A DNA stretch of 11,922 nt, taken from contig JBGVNP010000222.1 in assembly GCA_045125655.1 (NCBI GenBank), positions 1 through 11,922 of the forward strand. The letters are read 5' to 3'. Made by a program: the position numbers and the translations under genes. This DNA comes from RGIG4608 sp045125655 (GTDB lineage Bacteria; Bacillota; Clostridia; Oscillospirales; CAG-272). The notes beneath the pieces were generated by a model. That model was not told the DNA's origin, did not search any database, and worked only from the letters and a program-made list of their open reading frames with translations. Numbering within the stretch: position 1 is the stretch's first letter; each line of letters begins with the position of its first letter. Positions 1 through 4,549 of this stretch are shown one piece after another.

Positions 1-148
1 TGAACACAGTGAAGTAGCATTTGTGGGTGACGACTACGGCTGCGGTGGAAATGATGAGAGCGTATATAAATCAGACTTTAAATTTATAACGATTGATGAC
101 TATACTAAATTATCAGAGGTACTTGCACCTTGGCTTGATGAGGAATGA
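1..148 (+). CDS. HAD-superfamily phosphatase, C-terminal fragment
   Basis: The reading frame is open from base 2 to a TGA at 146-148, so only the last 48 residues are in the window. The fragment has the motif GDDYGCGGNDESVY, which fits HAD motif IV: the acidic GDD..GGND cluster that binds Mg2+ at the active site. A short C-terminal tail containing APWLDEE follows. HAD enzymes of this kind are cytosolic phosphatases acting on sugar phosphates or related small molecules, but the substrate cannot be told from the C-terminus. The next gene starts 5 nt after the stop, and its ribosome binding site GAGGAATG lies within the end of this gene, so the two are very likely cotranscribed. That fits a shared role in sugar metabolism. 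The family call is fairly secure; the subfamily is not. Confidence 0.7.
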   Translation, partial: EHSEVAFVGDDYGCGGNDESVYKSDFKFITIDDYTKLSEVLAPWLDEE

Positions 149-153
149 GAAAT

Positions 154-999
154 ATGAATCATATTATTTCAAATAATGAAACGATTATCACGATAAATTC
201 TCTTGGTGCAGAGGTGCGAAGCGTAGTTCACAATGGCAAAGAACGCGCTTGACAAAATGAAACGGGAGAGTGGTCGGAATGCGCGATATTGCTTTTCCCA
301 TTCGCAGGATTTAACCGACTTGTATTTGACGGAGTTGATTTCGGTGTTCAAAAGCACGGATTTTGCCGAAACGAAGAATTCAATCTTGTTTCACAAGCTG
401 AAAATAGCATTGAATTTGAGCTTTGTGCAAATGATAGAACAAGAGCGGTATATCCATATGAATTCGCATTCAGAGTAAAATATGAGCTGGTGAGTGATGG
501 ATATGAGGTTTCATATACTATCAAAAACACGAGTGAAAAGGCAATCCCTCTCGCGTGTGGTGGACACGAGTCCTTCGCACTTGATAATGAAGTAGAAAAC
601 TACTACGTTGAATTTGAAAAGGAAGAACATTTTGACTTTATTATTCATAATTCAGGTGGTATGCTCACAGGTGAGAAAGTAAATCACGGAGCGGGTAAAA
701 TTTTGCCTCTTGAAAAGGATTTTACTGATAATAGCGCAACTGTTATTCTCGGCAATATCAATTCAAGAAAAGCAACACTTAAAGATAAGAAAACCGATGA
801 AAAGGTGGTTGAAATCACCTACGATGGCTTTTCAAATCTTCTTTTGTGGCATCCCCACGGCTCAAAGATGCTATGCATTGAGCCTTGGCAGTGCTTACCC
901 TCATATGTTGATGAAATCAAAGAATTCAAAGATAGAGATGGCGTGATTACTCTCTCACAAAATAGTGAAAATTCATTCACAAGAAAAATCACGTATTAA
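154..999 (+). pseudogene. Aldose 1-epimerase (GalM-like), interrupted by in-frame TGA
   Basis: Aldose 1-epimerases interconvert alpha and beta anomers of hexoses in the cytosol. Read from ATG 154 (RBS GAGG just upstream) to TAA 997-999, the frame gives 281 codons plus the stop, close to the family's usual 290. The frame is continuous except for one TGA at 250-252. The reading around it is KERA-stop-QNETGEW, and relatives have a Trp there (LWQ..), so a single TGG-to-TGA change explains it. Family motifs follow: LFPFAGF, HGFCRN (His68), ACGGHESF (His138) and CIEPWQ (Glu243), matching the two catalytic histidines and the catalytic base glutamate. Trp elsewhere is TGG, and TGA serves as a stop for neighbouring genes, so genome-wide recoding is unlikely. 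Restart at TTG 289 would give 236 residues but lose the N-terminal strands. A sequencing error or low-level readthrough remains possible. Confidence 0.75.
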
Positions 1000-1116
1000 T
1001 GAGTTTATTCTTCGTAGAATTTGTGAATAAGTTTATAAAAATATTCTTCGCAATTACAGTAATTATAATAATTATAATAATTGTATTATAATTTTCGATA
1101 ATGGTAGGAGAAGAAT

Positions 1117-1176
1117 ATGGCAAAAGGCGCTTGCAAGCGCCTTTTTTTGTTTCTCTCTCATTTCTTCCTCAATTGA
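1117..1176 (+). other. Tiny ORF (19 codons) overlapping a terminator
   Basis: ATG 1117 is preceded by a good RBS (AGGAG, 1106-1110) and a TATAAT box at 1087-1092. No convincing -35 element is seen. The predicted 19-residue peptide begins MAKGACKR and ends in hydrophobic residues. Its codons 4-9 are the hairpin of a strong intrinsic terminator (1126-1148), so translation and termination would compete, as in an attenuator leader. No gene lies directly downstream to be attenuated. It may be a decayed leader or a chance ORF. Confidence 0.2.
1124..1148 (+). terminator. Intrinsic terminator
   Basis: A perfect GC-rich palindrome GGCGCTTGCAAGCGCC (1126-1141) is followed by a run of seven T. It sits about 125 bp downstream of the epimerase and may end that transcript or the short one starting near 1099. 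Confidence 0.75.
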
Positions 1177-1530
1177 AATAAAAGAAGAAAAGCAAGAAAG
1201 AGTGAAGGAGTTTTCGACACACCCTCCCGTCAACTCGCATACTTGTAGTAGATATGATAAGAGTATAGGAGGGACAAATCAATGAAGAAATTTGAGAAAA
1301 AATGAGAGAGAAAGAAAAAGCTGGTTACTCTTACTCGCGAGCGAAGCGAGTATGTAAGAGTAACCAGCTAAGGGGGCATTTTAGAGGGTTTGCCCACAAG
1401 AAAATCTCAAACTGCGGAGGAATGCTTTAATATAGGTTCTGTATGCAAATCCGTTCAACGATGGTGCTACCGCATCGAAAACTCAGGTGGTGTGAATTTT
1501 CTTTAACAAAATCTTTATATAGGAGGATTT
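1177..1530. other. Gene-poor leader region with a long hairpin
   Basis: No real gene is seen. The stretch holds an 8-codon ORF (1282-1305, MKKFEKK) with a strong AGGAGGG site, then a two-tier hairpin. The outer stem is 16 perfect base pairs, 1319-1334 with 1354-1369 (AGCTGGTTACTCTTAC). The inner stem is CTCGC/GCGAG at 1334-1338 and 1346-1350. About 145 bp of featureless DNA then leads to the RBS of the recombinase remnant at 1531. The whole block may be the leader of that old element. Confidence 0.4.
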
Positions 1531-1872
1531 ATGGCACGAAACAGGCACTCTTTGAGTTATCAAGCGAAGCAAATATTGGATAGCAAATTGCGAATTGGCG
1601 AGAGCAAACACGAGCTGAAGCGAAAAGGCGAAGACGTAAGCGAATGGATTTTCTCATACAGTACATATACAAGTTATCTCAAGCACATTAACTATTGCAT
1701 CTGCAGGGCGCATAAAATCCCACCTAACGCAAAAGGACTTCGAGATGTAAGTTCCGCTTACTACTGCCGTGATGACTTGAAAGGTAAGGTTTTAGATAGA
1801 AAAGCGATGCTTATCTGCTCTCAAGCCCTCGGCCATAATCGTGAAGCAGTGCTTCAAAATTATCTCTATTAA
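1531..1872 (+). pseudogene. Internally deleted tyrosine recombinase-like remnant
   Basis: The ORF has a strong RBS (TAGGAGG, 7 nt before ATG) and 113 codons. The N-terminal part (about residues 1-70; MARNRHSLSYQAKQ, then YSTYTSYLKH) reads like the core-binding SAM-like domain of a phage-type integrase family of Clostridia. The C-terminal part (about residues 77-113) contains YYCRDDLKGKV and SQALGHNREAV and ends in a Tyr, like the end of the same enzymes: the LGH motif plus the catalytic Tyr. The middle of the catalytic domain, which should carry the first Arg and the HxxR motif, is missing. Full-length members run to roughly 300 residues, so I infer an in-frame internal deletion that leaves an inactive but translatable protein. 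It would mark an older mobile element left of the tRNA-Ser-targeted one. The family assignment rests on recalled motifs, not a search. Confidence 0.5.
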
Positions 1873-1891
1873 ATAAATATTAAATAGATAC

Positions 1892-1920
1892 AGCACCAAG
1901 CATTTTGCTTAGTGCTTTCT
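1892..1920 (+). terminator. Terminator-like hairpin after recombinase remnant
   Basis: AGCACCAAGC (1892-1901) pairs with GCTTAGTGCT (1906-1915) with one mismatch, followed by a short T-rich tail. It lies 20 bp after the recombinase remnant. Confidence 0.5.
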
Positions 1921-1960
1921 ACAAAAAATACGCGTATGGGGTGGTATGGGATTTTGAGTT

Positions 1961-2020
1961 GTAAAAAAAGAGAAAGTCCTTGAAAATCAAGGACTTTCGT
2001 GGCGGAGAAGGAGAGACTTT
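1961..2020 (-). repeat. tRNA-Ser 3'-end remnant 1 with terminator
   Basis: On the minus strand the sequence CTCTCCTTCTCCGCCA (complement of 2000-2015) equals the 3' end of the intact tRNA-Ser at 9097-9189: T-stem 3' side, acceptor strand, discriminator G and encoded CCA. It is followed at once by a 12-bp perfect hairpin (1972-1983 with 1987-1998) and a T-rich run on the minus strand. This is a tRNA end plus intrinsic terminator without a tRNA body, best read as an old attachment-site scar. Confidence 0.7.
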
Positions 2021-2200
2021 TCGCGGCTTTGCCGCCCACTCGCGTCGCATAGTCGTCTCGTGCGCAAAGCATAGCTTCACACCCGATACTCCTTCCTTTG
2101 GCTCCTTCGCTGCGCAAAAACATCACACCGTGATGTTTTTACTTGCTCACCCTTGCCGGTACAGTCGCTCTTACAAATTCAAATATCCAATTCAGGCAAA
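2021..2200. repeat. Palindrome-rich filler between tRNA remnants
   Basis: No gene is supported; ORFs crossing it are artefacts of the repeats. It contains short palindromes such as GCGGCTTTGCCGC (2024-2036) and AACATCAC..GTGATGTT near 2118-2137. It ends in GTCGCTCTTAC.AA.TCAAAT (about 2164-2183), a block that recurs in the next module at about 2408-2428. It is therefore one unit of a repeated module. Confidence 0.5.
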
Positions 2201-2252
2201 AAATAAAACCACCCGATTGGGTGGTTTTACTTTTTGGCGGAGAAGGAGAGAT
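2201..2252 (-). repeat. tRNA-Ser 3'-end remnant 2 with terminator
   Basis: This copy has the same architecture as the remnant at 1961-2020. The complement of 2235-2252 gives the tRNA-Ser acceptor and T-stem 3' half with CCA. It is followed on the minus strand by a 10-bp hairpin AAAACCACCC/GGGTGGTTTT (2205-2214, 2219-2228) and a T-rich run. The hairpin sequence differs from remnant 1, so this is not a simple duplication. Confidence 0.7.
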
Positions 2253-2440
2253 TATCTAGGAACGCAAGCGTTCCGTTGCACTGTTGGCGTTAGCGCATCA
2301 CACCGCGCAAAAGGAATTTTGCTTGTGTTCTGCGACGCCTGCCACTCCTTAGCGCTCCCTTATCCTCGCACTGCGAGTGGTCGCGCACGTCCCTCTCGCG
2401 CCGCCCCGTCGCTCTTACGAACTCAAATCTCTCCCACCAA
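2253..2440. repeat. Second palindrome-rich filler module
   Basis: No gene is supported. Short palindromes are dense (GGAACGCAAGCGTTCC at 2259-2274, CTCGCACTGCGAG at 2364-2376). The right edge, about 2423-2442, is TCAAATCTCTCC.. followed by CCAACG. That is an inverted, slightly deleted copy of the tRNA 3' end which follows on the other side of the next hairpin, so the hairpin at 2443-2470 sits inside a larger imperfect palindrome (2423-2495). Confidence 0.5.
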
Positions 2441-2442
2441 CG

Positions 2443-2472
2443 AAAAAAGGACACCGTTTGGTGTCCTTTTCG
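2443..2472 (-). terminator. Probable original terminator of tRNA-Ser
   Basis: AAAAGGACACC (2445-2455) pairs perfectly with GGTGTCCTTTT (2460-2470) around a GTTT loop. On the minus strand a run of six T follows the stem. It lies directly after the minus-strand tRNA 3' end in attL. Before integration it would have followed the complete tRNA-Ser gene now at 9097-9189, unless an older element had already displaced it. Confidence 0.7.
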
Positions 2473-2496
2473 TTGGCGGAGAAGGAGAGATTTGAA
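2473..2496. repeat. Left attachment site (attL) of the integrative element
   Basis: Twenty-four bases, starting TTGGCGGAGAAGG and ending AGATTTGAA, are identical to 9096-9119. They span the encoded CCA, discriminator, acceptor 3' strand, T-stem 3' strand and most of the T-loop of tRNA-Ser. Identity stops at the next base, so crossover lay within this segment. Confidence 0.9.
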
Positions 2497-2554
2497 TTTT
2501 AGGAGAGCCGTTTTTTTGAGTGTTTTGGAGTGATGAATAATAGCACGAAAACCA

Positions 2555-2577
2555 TTGATATATAAGGGTTTATAGGT
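2555..2577 (+). repeat. Element-end repeat, left copy
   Basis: TTGATATATAAGG at 2555-2567 recurs exactly at 9063-9075 near the other end in the same orientation, and the next bases are similar (TTTA.AGG.TTTTT). It is shared by both element ends, so it is a candidate integrase, excisionase or host-factor binding site. Confidence 0.45.
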
Positions 2578-2605
2578 TTTTGATGTTATTGAGTATTTTT
2601 TGAAA

Positions 2606-2660
2606 ATAAGGGGTAAGGGGTAAAATAAGGGGTATGATAAGGGGTGGTAAAATGGGGTAT
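2606..2660 (+). repeat. Integrase arm-type repeats, left cluster
   Basis: The motif ATAAGGGGTA occurs at 2606-2615 and 2625-2634. Close variants lie at 2617-2624, 2637-2646 and 2651-2659. A block at 2615-2634 is identical over 20 bases to 8993-9012 at the other end of the element. Short direct repeats placed inside both att sites are what the N-terminal arm-binding domain of a lambda-type integrase recognises. Confidence 0.6.
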
Positions 2661-2664
2661 AAAA

Positions 2665-2689
2665 CAAAGGAGAGGGTGTTGCCCCTCTC
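2665..2689 (-). terminator. Terminator of the leftward small-gene transcript
   Basis: GAGAGGG (2670-2676) pairs with CCCTCTC (2683-2689). On the minus strand the stem is followed by CTTTGTTTTAT. It lies about 60 bp past the end of the 74-aa gene, at the end of that transcript. Confidence 0.55.
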
Positions 2690-2750
2690 ACTTATACTAA
2701 TAAAACAATAAAAACGATTTTAGACGCGTTTTTGAGCCTCGTAGAGCCAT

Positions 2751-2975
2751 TCAAGAAACAAGCCCTGTCATCTGATTGTATTTTGCTTTCCATTCGTCTA
2801 TATACGCATTGAAACCATCATTATCTCCCTCGTTAAGATATTTCTGCCCACCGTAAAGGAATTCATCCCCGAAAGCAACAGTAAGCTCCATAATCTCAAA
2901 TGCTATTCTAATTGCTTTGTCGACATCTTCGGCATTGTTTATAAGTTCAAGAAGCTCTATCTCGTATTTTGTCAT
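2751..2975 (-). CDS. Small acidic protein of unknown function (74 aa)
   Basis: The gene starts with ATG at 2975 (minus), preceded by the good RBS AGAGGAG about 8 nt upstream, and ends at 2751. I do not recognise the family. The protein is acidic and looks mostly helical (MTKYEIELLELINNAED, then a second helix EIMELTVAFGDEF). It ends in a Trp/Tyr-containing segment around EWKAKYNQM. It has no signal peptide, membrane segment or Cys cluster, so it is probably a small cytosolic protein. It is the last gene before the terminator at about 2670 and shares a transcript with the 91-aa gene. In PICI-like elements this position often holds phage-interference or packaging-modifying genes, but nothing in the sequence proves such a role. 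Confidence 0.65.
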   Translation of the reverse strand: MTKYEIELLELINNAEDVDKAIRIAFEIMELTVAFGDEFLYGGQKYLNEGDNDGFNAYIDEWKAKYNQMTGLVS

Positions 2976-3011
2976 AATTGTGTTATCTCCTCTCTATTAA
3001 TTGTGGGAGAG

Positions 3012-3032
3012 AGAGGGGAATTGCGTTCCCCT
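3012..3032 (-). other. Intercistronic hairpin
   Basis: GGGGAA (3015-3020) and TTCCCC (3025-3030) form a short stem in the gap between the 91-aa and 74-aa genes, flanked by GAGAG-rich runs. It could stabilise or separate the two messages. Confidence 0.3.
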
Positions 3033-3057
3033 TGCTCCGCTCCCTCATATTTTGTGT

Positions 3058-3333
3058 TTATGCTATTGAAAATCTTCGTGTTGTACTTGTCTTGGTGAAT
3101 TGCTTTGCGATATCGGGGAGAGCCTTTTTGAAAGCCGTTGTATCTAATCTCTCACTTGTTACCGACGTCCAACGCACTTTATATACATCAATCATCATTT
3201 CATCGGTGTTGCGAGCCGTAAGCTCTGCCTTGATGCTATCCTCGATAGCGGTAATCTCTTGTGCGAGTTCCTCTGCCATTGCTTTAAGTTCCTTCAGCTC
3301 TCTGATTTTTGCGGTCATTTCGTTTGCGCTCAT
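3058..3333 (-). CDS. Small coiled-coil protein of phage/ICE type, unknown function (91 aa)
   Basis: I chose ATG 3333 (minus; MSANEMTAK) because AAAGGAG lies 8 nt before it. The longer frame would need a TTG at 3402 with a weaker site. Residues 1-40 form a charged helix likely to coil (RELKELKAMAEELAQEI). Residues 45-91 are a compact part with VYKVRWTSVTS and the terminal TSTTRRFS. I recall similar 90-aa proteins as common unnamed small genes in Firmicutes phages and integrative elements, but I know no demonstrated function. The gene is first in a leftward transcript from a consensus promoter (3495-3523) controlled by a palindromic operator. The 5' leader of about 155 nt is unusually long and carries very short ORFs. 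Confidence 0.75.
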   Translation of the reverse strand: MSANEMTAKIRELKELKAMAEELAQEITAIEDSIKAELTARNTDEMMIDVYKVRWTSVTSERLDTTAFKKALPDIAKQFTKTSTTRRFSIA

Positions 3334-3431
3334 TATGTTTTCTCCTTTTAATTGTTTATTTTGGAAAGAAGCCGTCGGCATTAAACATCTATTGCCTTGC
3401 AAATCCCAATCTCCCTTATCCGTATCGGCTT

Positions 3432-3476
3432 TTACGTTGCGTTCTTGCTTTCCCTCTCGGTACTCCCATCCGCCAT
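3432..3476 (-). CDS. Possible 14-codon leader peptide
   Basis: Inside the long leader of the 91-aa gene, ATG 3476 (minus) is preceded by AAGGAAAG. It opens a 14-residue frame (MADGSTERESKNAT) ended by TAA. An overlapping 17-codon frame from ATG 3469 lacks a clear RBS. The leader also reads open in the frame of the 91-aa gene without an ATG. Evidence is limited to the start site. Confidence 0.2.
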   Translation of the reverse strand: MADGSTERESKNAT

Positions 3477-3494
3477 CTCTTTCCTTGTGATATC

Positions 3495-3523
3495 ATTATA
3501 TCATACTTGCACAAGTATGTCAA
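3495..3523 (-). promoter_or_regulatory. Consensus promoter for the leftward small-gene operon
   Basis: On the minus strand there is a perfect TTGACA (complement of 3518-3523), a 17-bp spacer, and a perfect TATAAT (complement of 3495-3500). The palindrome ATACTTG-CA-CAAGTAT (3503-3518) fills the spacer, so a bound repressor would block RNA polymerase directly. Confidence 0.85.
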
Positions 3524-3582
3524 TATGTAATGTTGCATAAACTTGCGCAAGTATTTTTGTGTATATTGCATACTTGCGCAAT
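3503..3582. promoter_or_regulatory. Three palindromic operators in divergent control region
   Basis: O1 at 3503-3518 is ATACTTG-CA-CAAGTAT (perfect). O2 at 3541-3552 is ACTTG-CG-CAAGT. O3 at 3570-3582 keeps the left half ATACTTGCGCAA. The centres are 36 and 31 bp apart, about three helical turns. O1 covers the leftward promoter spacer and O3 covers the -35 of the rightward promoter. The RHH protein encoded 50 bp away is the obvious candidate to bind them. Confidence 0.75.
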
Positions 3583-3602
3583 GAGGAAATATATGCTATA
3601 AT
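3574..3602 (+). promoter_or_regulatory. Promoter of the RHH regulator gene
   Basis: TTGCGC (3574-3579), a 17-bp spacer and a perfect TATAAT (3597-3602) lie 33 bp upstream of ATG 3636. The -35 lies inside the operator half-site ATACTTGCGC, which suggests autoregulation. Confidence 0.7.
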
Positions 3603-3635
3603 TGTATTATAAATAAAACTGTAAAGGAGATTGAT

Positions 3636-3824
3636 ATGGGAAAGACATCGTCTGCGGTAAAGAATAGATACAATGACAAAACCTATGACCGCATAAATCT
3701 TGTTGTGCCAAAAGGGAATAAGGAGCTTATAAAAGCTCACGCAGAGTCGCACGGTGAAAGTACGAATGCTTTTATCAATAGAGCTATTGCGGAAGCAATG
3801 GAGAGGGATAGAGCAGGCAAATAA
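3636..3824 (+). CDS. Ribbon-helix-helix (Arc/CopG-like) regulator, 62 aa
   Basis: ATG 3636 follows AAAGGAG at 7-nt spacing. The protein has a basic N-terminus (KTSSAVKNRYN) and a beta-strand with alternating residues (YDRINLVV, about 17-24) that would insert in the DNA major groove. Two helices follow (about 27-40 and 43-57, joined by HGESTNAF). This is the plan of Arc/CopG dimers, and 62 residues is the normal size. The gene stands alone between a controlled promoter and a strong terminator. It is divergent from the two small genes on the other side, and three palindromes suited to RHH dimers lie between them. The likely role is an autoregulated repressor of both directions. No toxin partner is adjacent in the same orientation, so an antitoxin role is less likely. 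Confidence 0.8.
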   Translation: MGKTSSAVKNRYNDKTYDRINLVVPKGNKELIKAHAESHGESTNAFINRAIAEAMERDRAGK

Positions 3825-3837
3825 CTAATAAGAAAAG

Positions 3838-3866
3838 CGGAGAGTGTTAATGCTCTCCGTTTTTTT
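3838..3866 (+). terminator. Terminator of RHH gene
   Basis: CGGAGAG (3838-3844) pairs with CTCTCCG (3853-3859), followed by seven T. It lies 14 bp after the RHH stop codon. Confidence 0.85.
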
Positions 3867-3895
3867 GTTGTCCTTTTGTTGTCCATTTGTTACCT
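3863..3895 (+). repeat. 11-bp tandem repeats, cluster A
   Basis: There are three units: TTTTGTTGTCC at 3863-3873 and 3874-3884, then ATTTGTTACCT at 3885-3895. The first unit overlaps the T-run of the terminator. Confidence 0.65.
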
Positions 3896-3961
3896 TTGCT
3901 CTTGTGTCTCACAAAAAACGAAGTGTGGTGTTACAATCGCTTTATCTAAACTCTGCCGATT

Positions 3962-4033
3962 ACAAAAATAAAAGCATCCCCTGCGCACGAACCACCCCAA
4001 AGGGCGTCGGTTATAGGTGCAAGGAATGCTTCT
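3962..4033 (-). ncRNA. Candidate small RNA 1 (about 70 nt)
   Basis: On the minus strand the promoter at 4040-4067 (TTGACA, 16-bp spacer, TATACT) would start an RNA near 4033. The RNA folds at once into a stem of AAGCATTCCTTGC (complement of 4019-4031) with GCAGGGGATGCTT (complement of 3972-3984). That is 13 pairs, several of them GU. The 34-nt loop contains AACC..GGTT and CCC-TTT-GGG sub-stems. The 3' arm is followed by TTTATTTTTG, so the hairpin also serves as terminator. No ORF fits. Architecture and loop size match the candidate RNA at 4328-4403. A role in controlling replication is a guess from location. Confidence 0.6.
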
Positions 4034-4039
4034 ACCAAT

Positions 4040-4067
4040 AGTATATCACAAAAAAGCGATTTGTCAA
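4040..4067 (-). promoter_or_regulatory. Promoter of candidate small RNA 1
   Basis: Minus-strand TTGACA (complement of 4062-4067) and TATACT (complement of 4040-4045) are separated by 16 bp. No protein-coding start lies downstream within 400 bp on that strand. Confidence 0.7.
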
Positions 4068-4107
4068 CAGGAAATTCAAAAATGCTTAACCAAGATGCCT
4101 TGTCCTA

Positions 4108-4173
4108 TTTTGCCTTCATTTTGCCTTCATTTTGCCTTCATTTTGGCTTCATTTTGGCTTTATTTTGGCTCTT
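4108..4173 (+). repeat. 11-bp tandem repeats, cluster B (6 units)
   Basis: TTTTGCCTTCA occurs three times head to tail (4108-4140). TTTTGGCTTCA, TTTTGGCTTTA and TTTTGGCTCTT follow (4141-4173). The exact 11-bp period puts each unit on nearly the same helix face. Period 11 is not a multiple of three, so this is not a repeated peptide. Confidence 0.85.
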
Positions 4174-4327
4174 GCTTTGCTCCCCTTATGCTTTCCAAAA
4201 AACCTATGTATGATAAAAATATTTGTGCATAGATGTATAGTGGTGGGTCGCACGGTGAAATATAAGCAAAAATATCAATGATAGGGGGGGCTATTAATCC
4301 CTTGTGTTACTATTATAGGCACTTTAG

Positions 4328-4403
4328 GGCAATAGAAATAGAAACGGCATCCTCCGTGGAGATAGGCAAGAGCCACACATCCATTATGGAGAATACCGTT
4401 TCT
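4328..4403 (-). ncRNA. Candidate small RNA 2 (about 75 nt)
   Basis: A minus-strand promoter at 4410-4438 would start an RNA near 4403. The RNA opens with GAAACGGTATTCTCC (complement of 4388-4402), which pairs over 15 positions with GGAGGATGCCGTTTC (complement of 4341-4355). Two of the pairs are GU, so the match is better as RNA than as a DNA palindrome. The 32-nt loop has weak inner stems (GGC..GCC). The 3' side runs into TATTTCTATTG, a modest terminator. The layout equals candidate RNA 1, and the stems share a G.ATTC.. / ..GGATGC core. An alternative is a fragment of a coding frame on the plus strand (4278-4538), which lacks an RBS. Confidence 0.55.
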
Positions 4404-4409
4404 AAGTAT

Positions 4410-4450
4410 AGAATATCCGATTTTTACGAACTTGTCAAGACTTTTGACAA
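4410..4450 (-). promoter_or_regulatory. Promoter of candidate small RNA 2 with palindrome
   Basis: Minus-strand TTGACA (complement of 4433-4438), a 17-bp spacer and TATTCT (complement of 4410-4415). The -35 lies in an inverted repeat TTGTCAA (4432-4438) / TTGACAA (4444-4450), a possible operator. Confidence 0.7.
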
Positions 4451-4470
4451 AGAATTTAGCGGATGCGAGA

Positions 4471-4515
4471 TTTTGTTATACTTTTTGTACCCATTTTGTA
4501 CCCATTTTGAGTTAT
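4471..4515 (+). repeat. 11-bp tandem repeats, cluster C
   Basis: TTTTGTACCCA is repeated at 4483-4493 and 4494-4504, with diverged units TTTTGTTATAC (4471-4481) before and TTTTGAGTTAT (4505-4515) after. Confidence 0.65.
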
Positions 4516-4549
4516 GTTTTGGGAGATATTTACGTTAATTTTTCGATCA

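Noticed and set aside
250..252. Genome-wide recoding of TGA as Trp
   Set aside because: TGA ends the HAD gene at 146-148 and the XRE repressor at 7837-7839, where downstream starts fit closely, and TGG is used for Trp.
1980..2691. Long ORFs on both strands over the tRNA-end modules
   Set aside because: They are products of repeat and palindrome DNA, with no start signals or recognisable domains.
3058..3402. Longer 114-residue version of the 91-aa protein
   Set aside because: It needs a TTG start with a poor site, while ATG 3333 has AAAGGAG at 8-nt spacing.
3636..3824. RHH protein as antitoxin of a toxin-antitoxin pair
   Set aside because: No toxin-sized gene follows it; a terminator comes directly after, and the neighbouring small genes are divergent and unlike known toxins.
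4108..4173. CRISPR-like array from the 11-bp tandem repeats
   Set aside because: Units are head to tail without spacers, are too short, and no cas genes are present.
3844..4232. Plus-strand ORFs across the terminator and repeat clusters A-B
   Set aside because: They read through a terminator hairpin and 11-bp repeats, have no RBS, and show low-complexity composition.
4278..4538. Plus-strand protein of 86 residues
   Set aside because: No ribosome binding site; the frame covers the candidate RNA 2, its promoter and repeat cluster C, and ends in repeat-derived sequence. It is kept as an alternative to the RNA reading.
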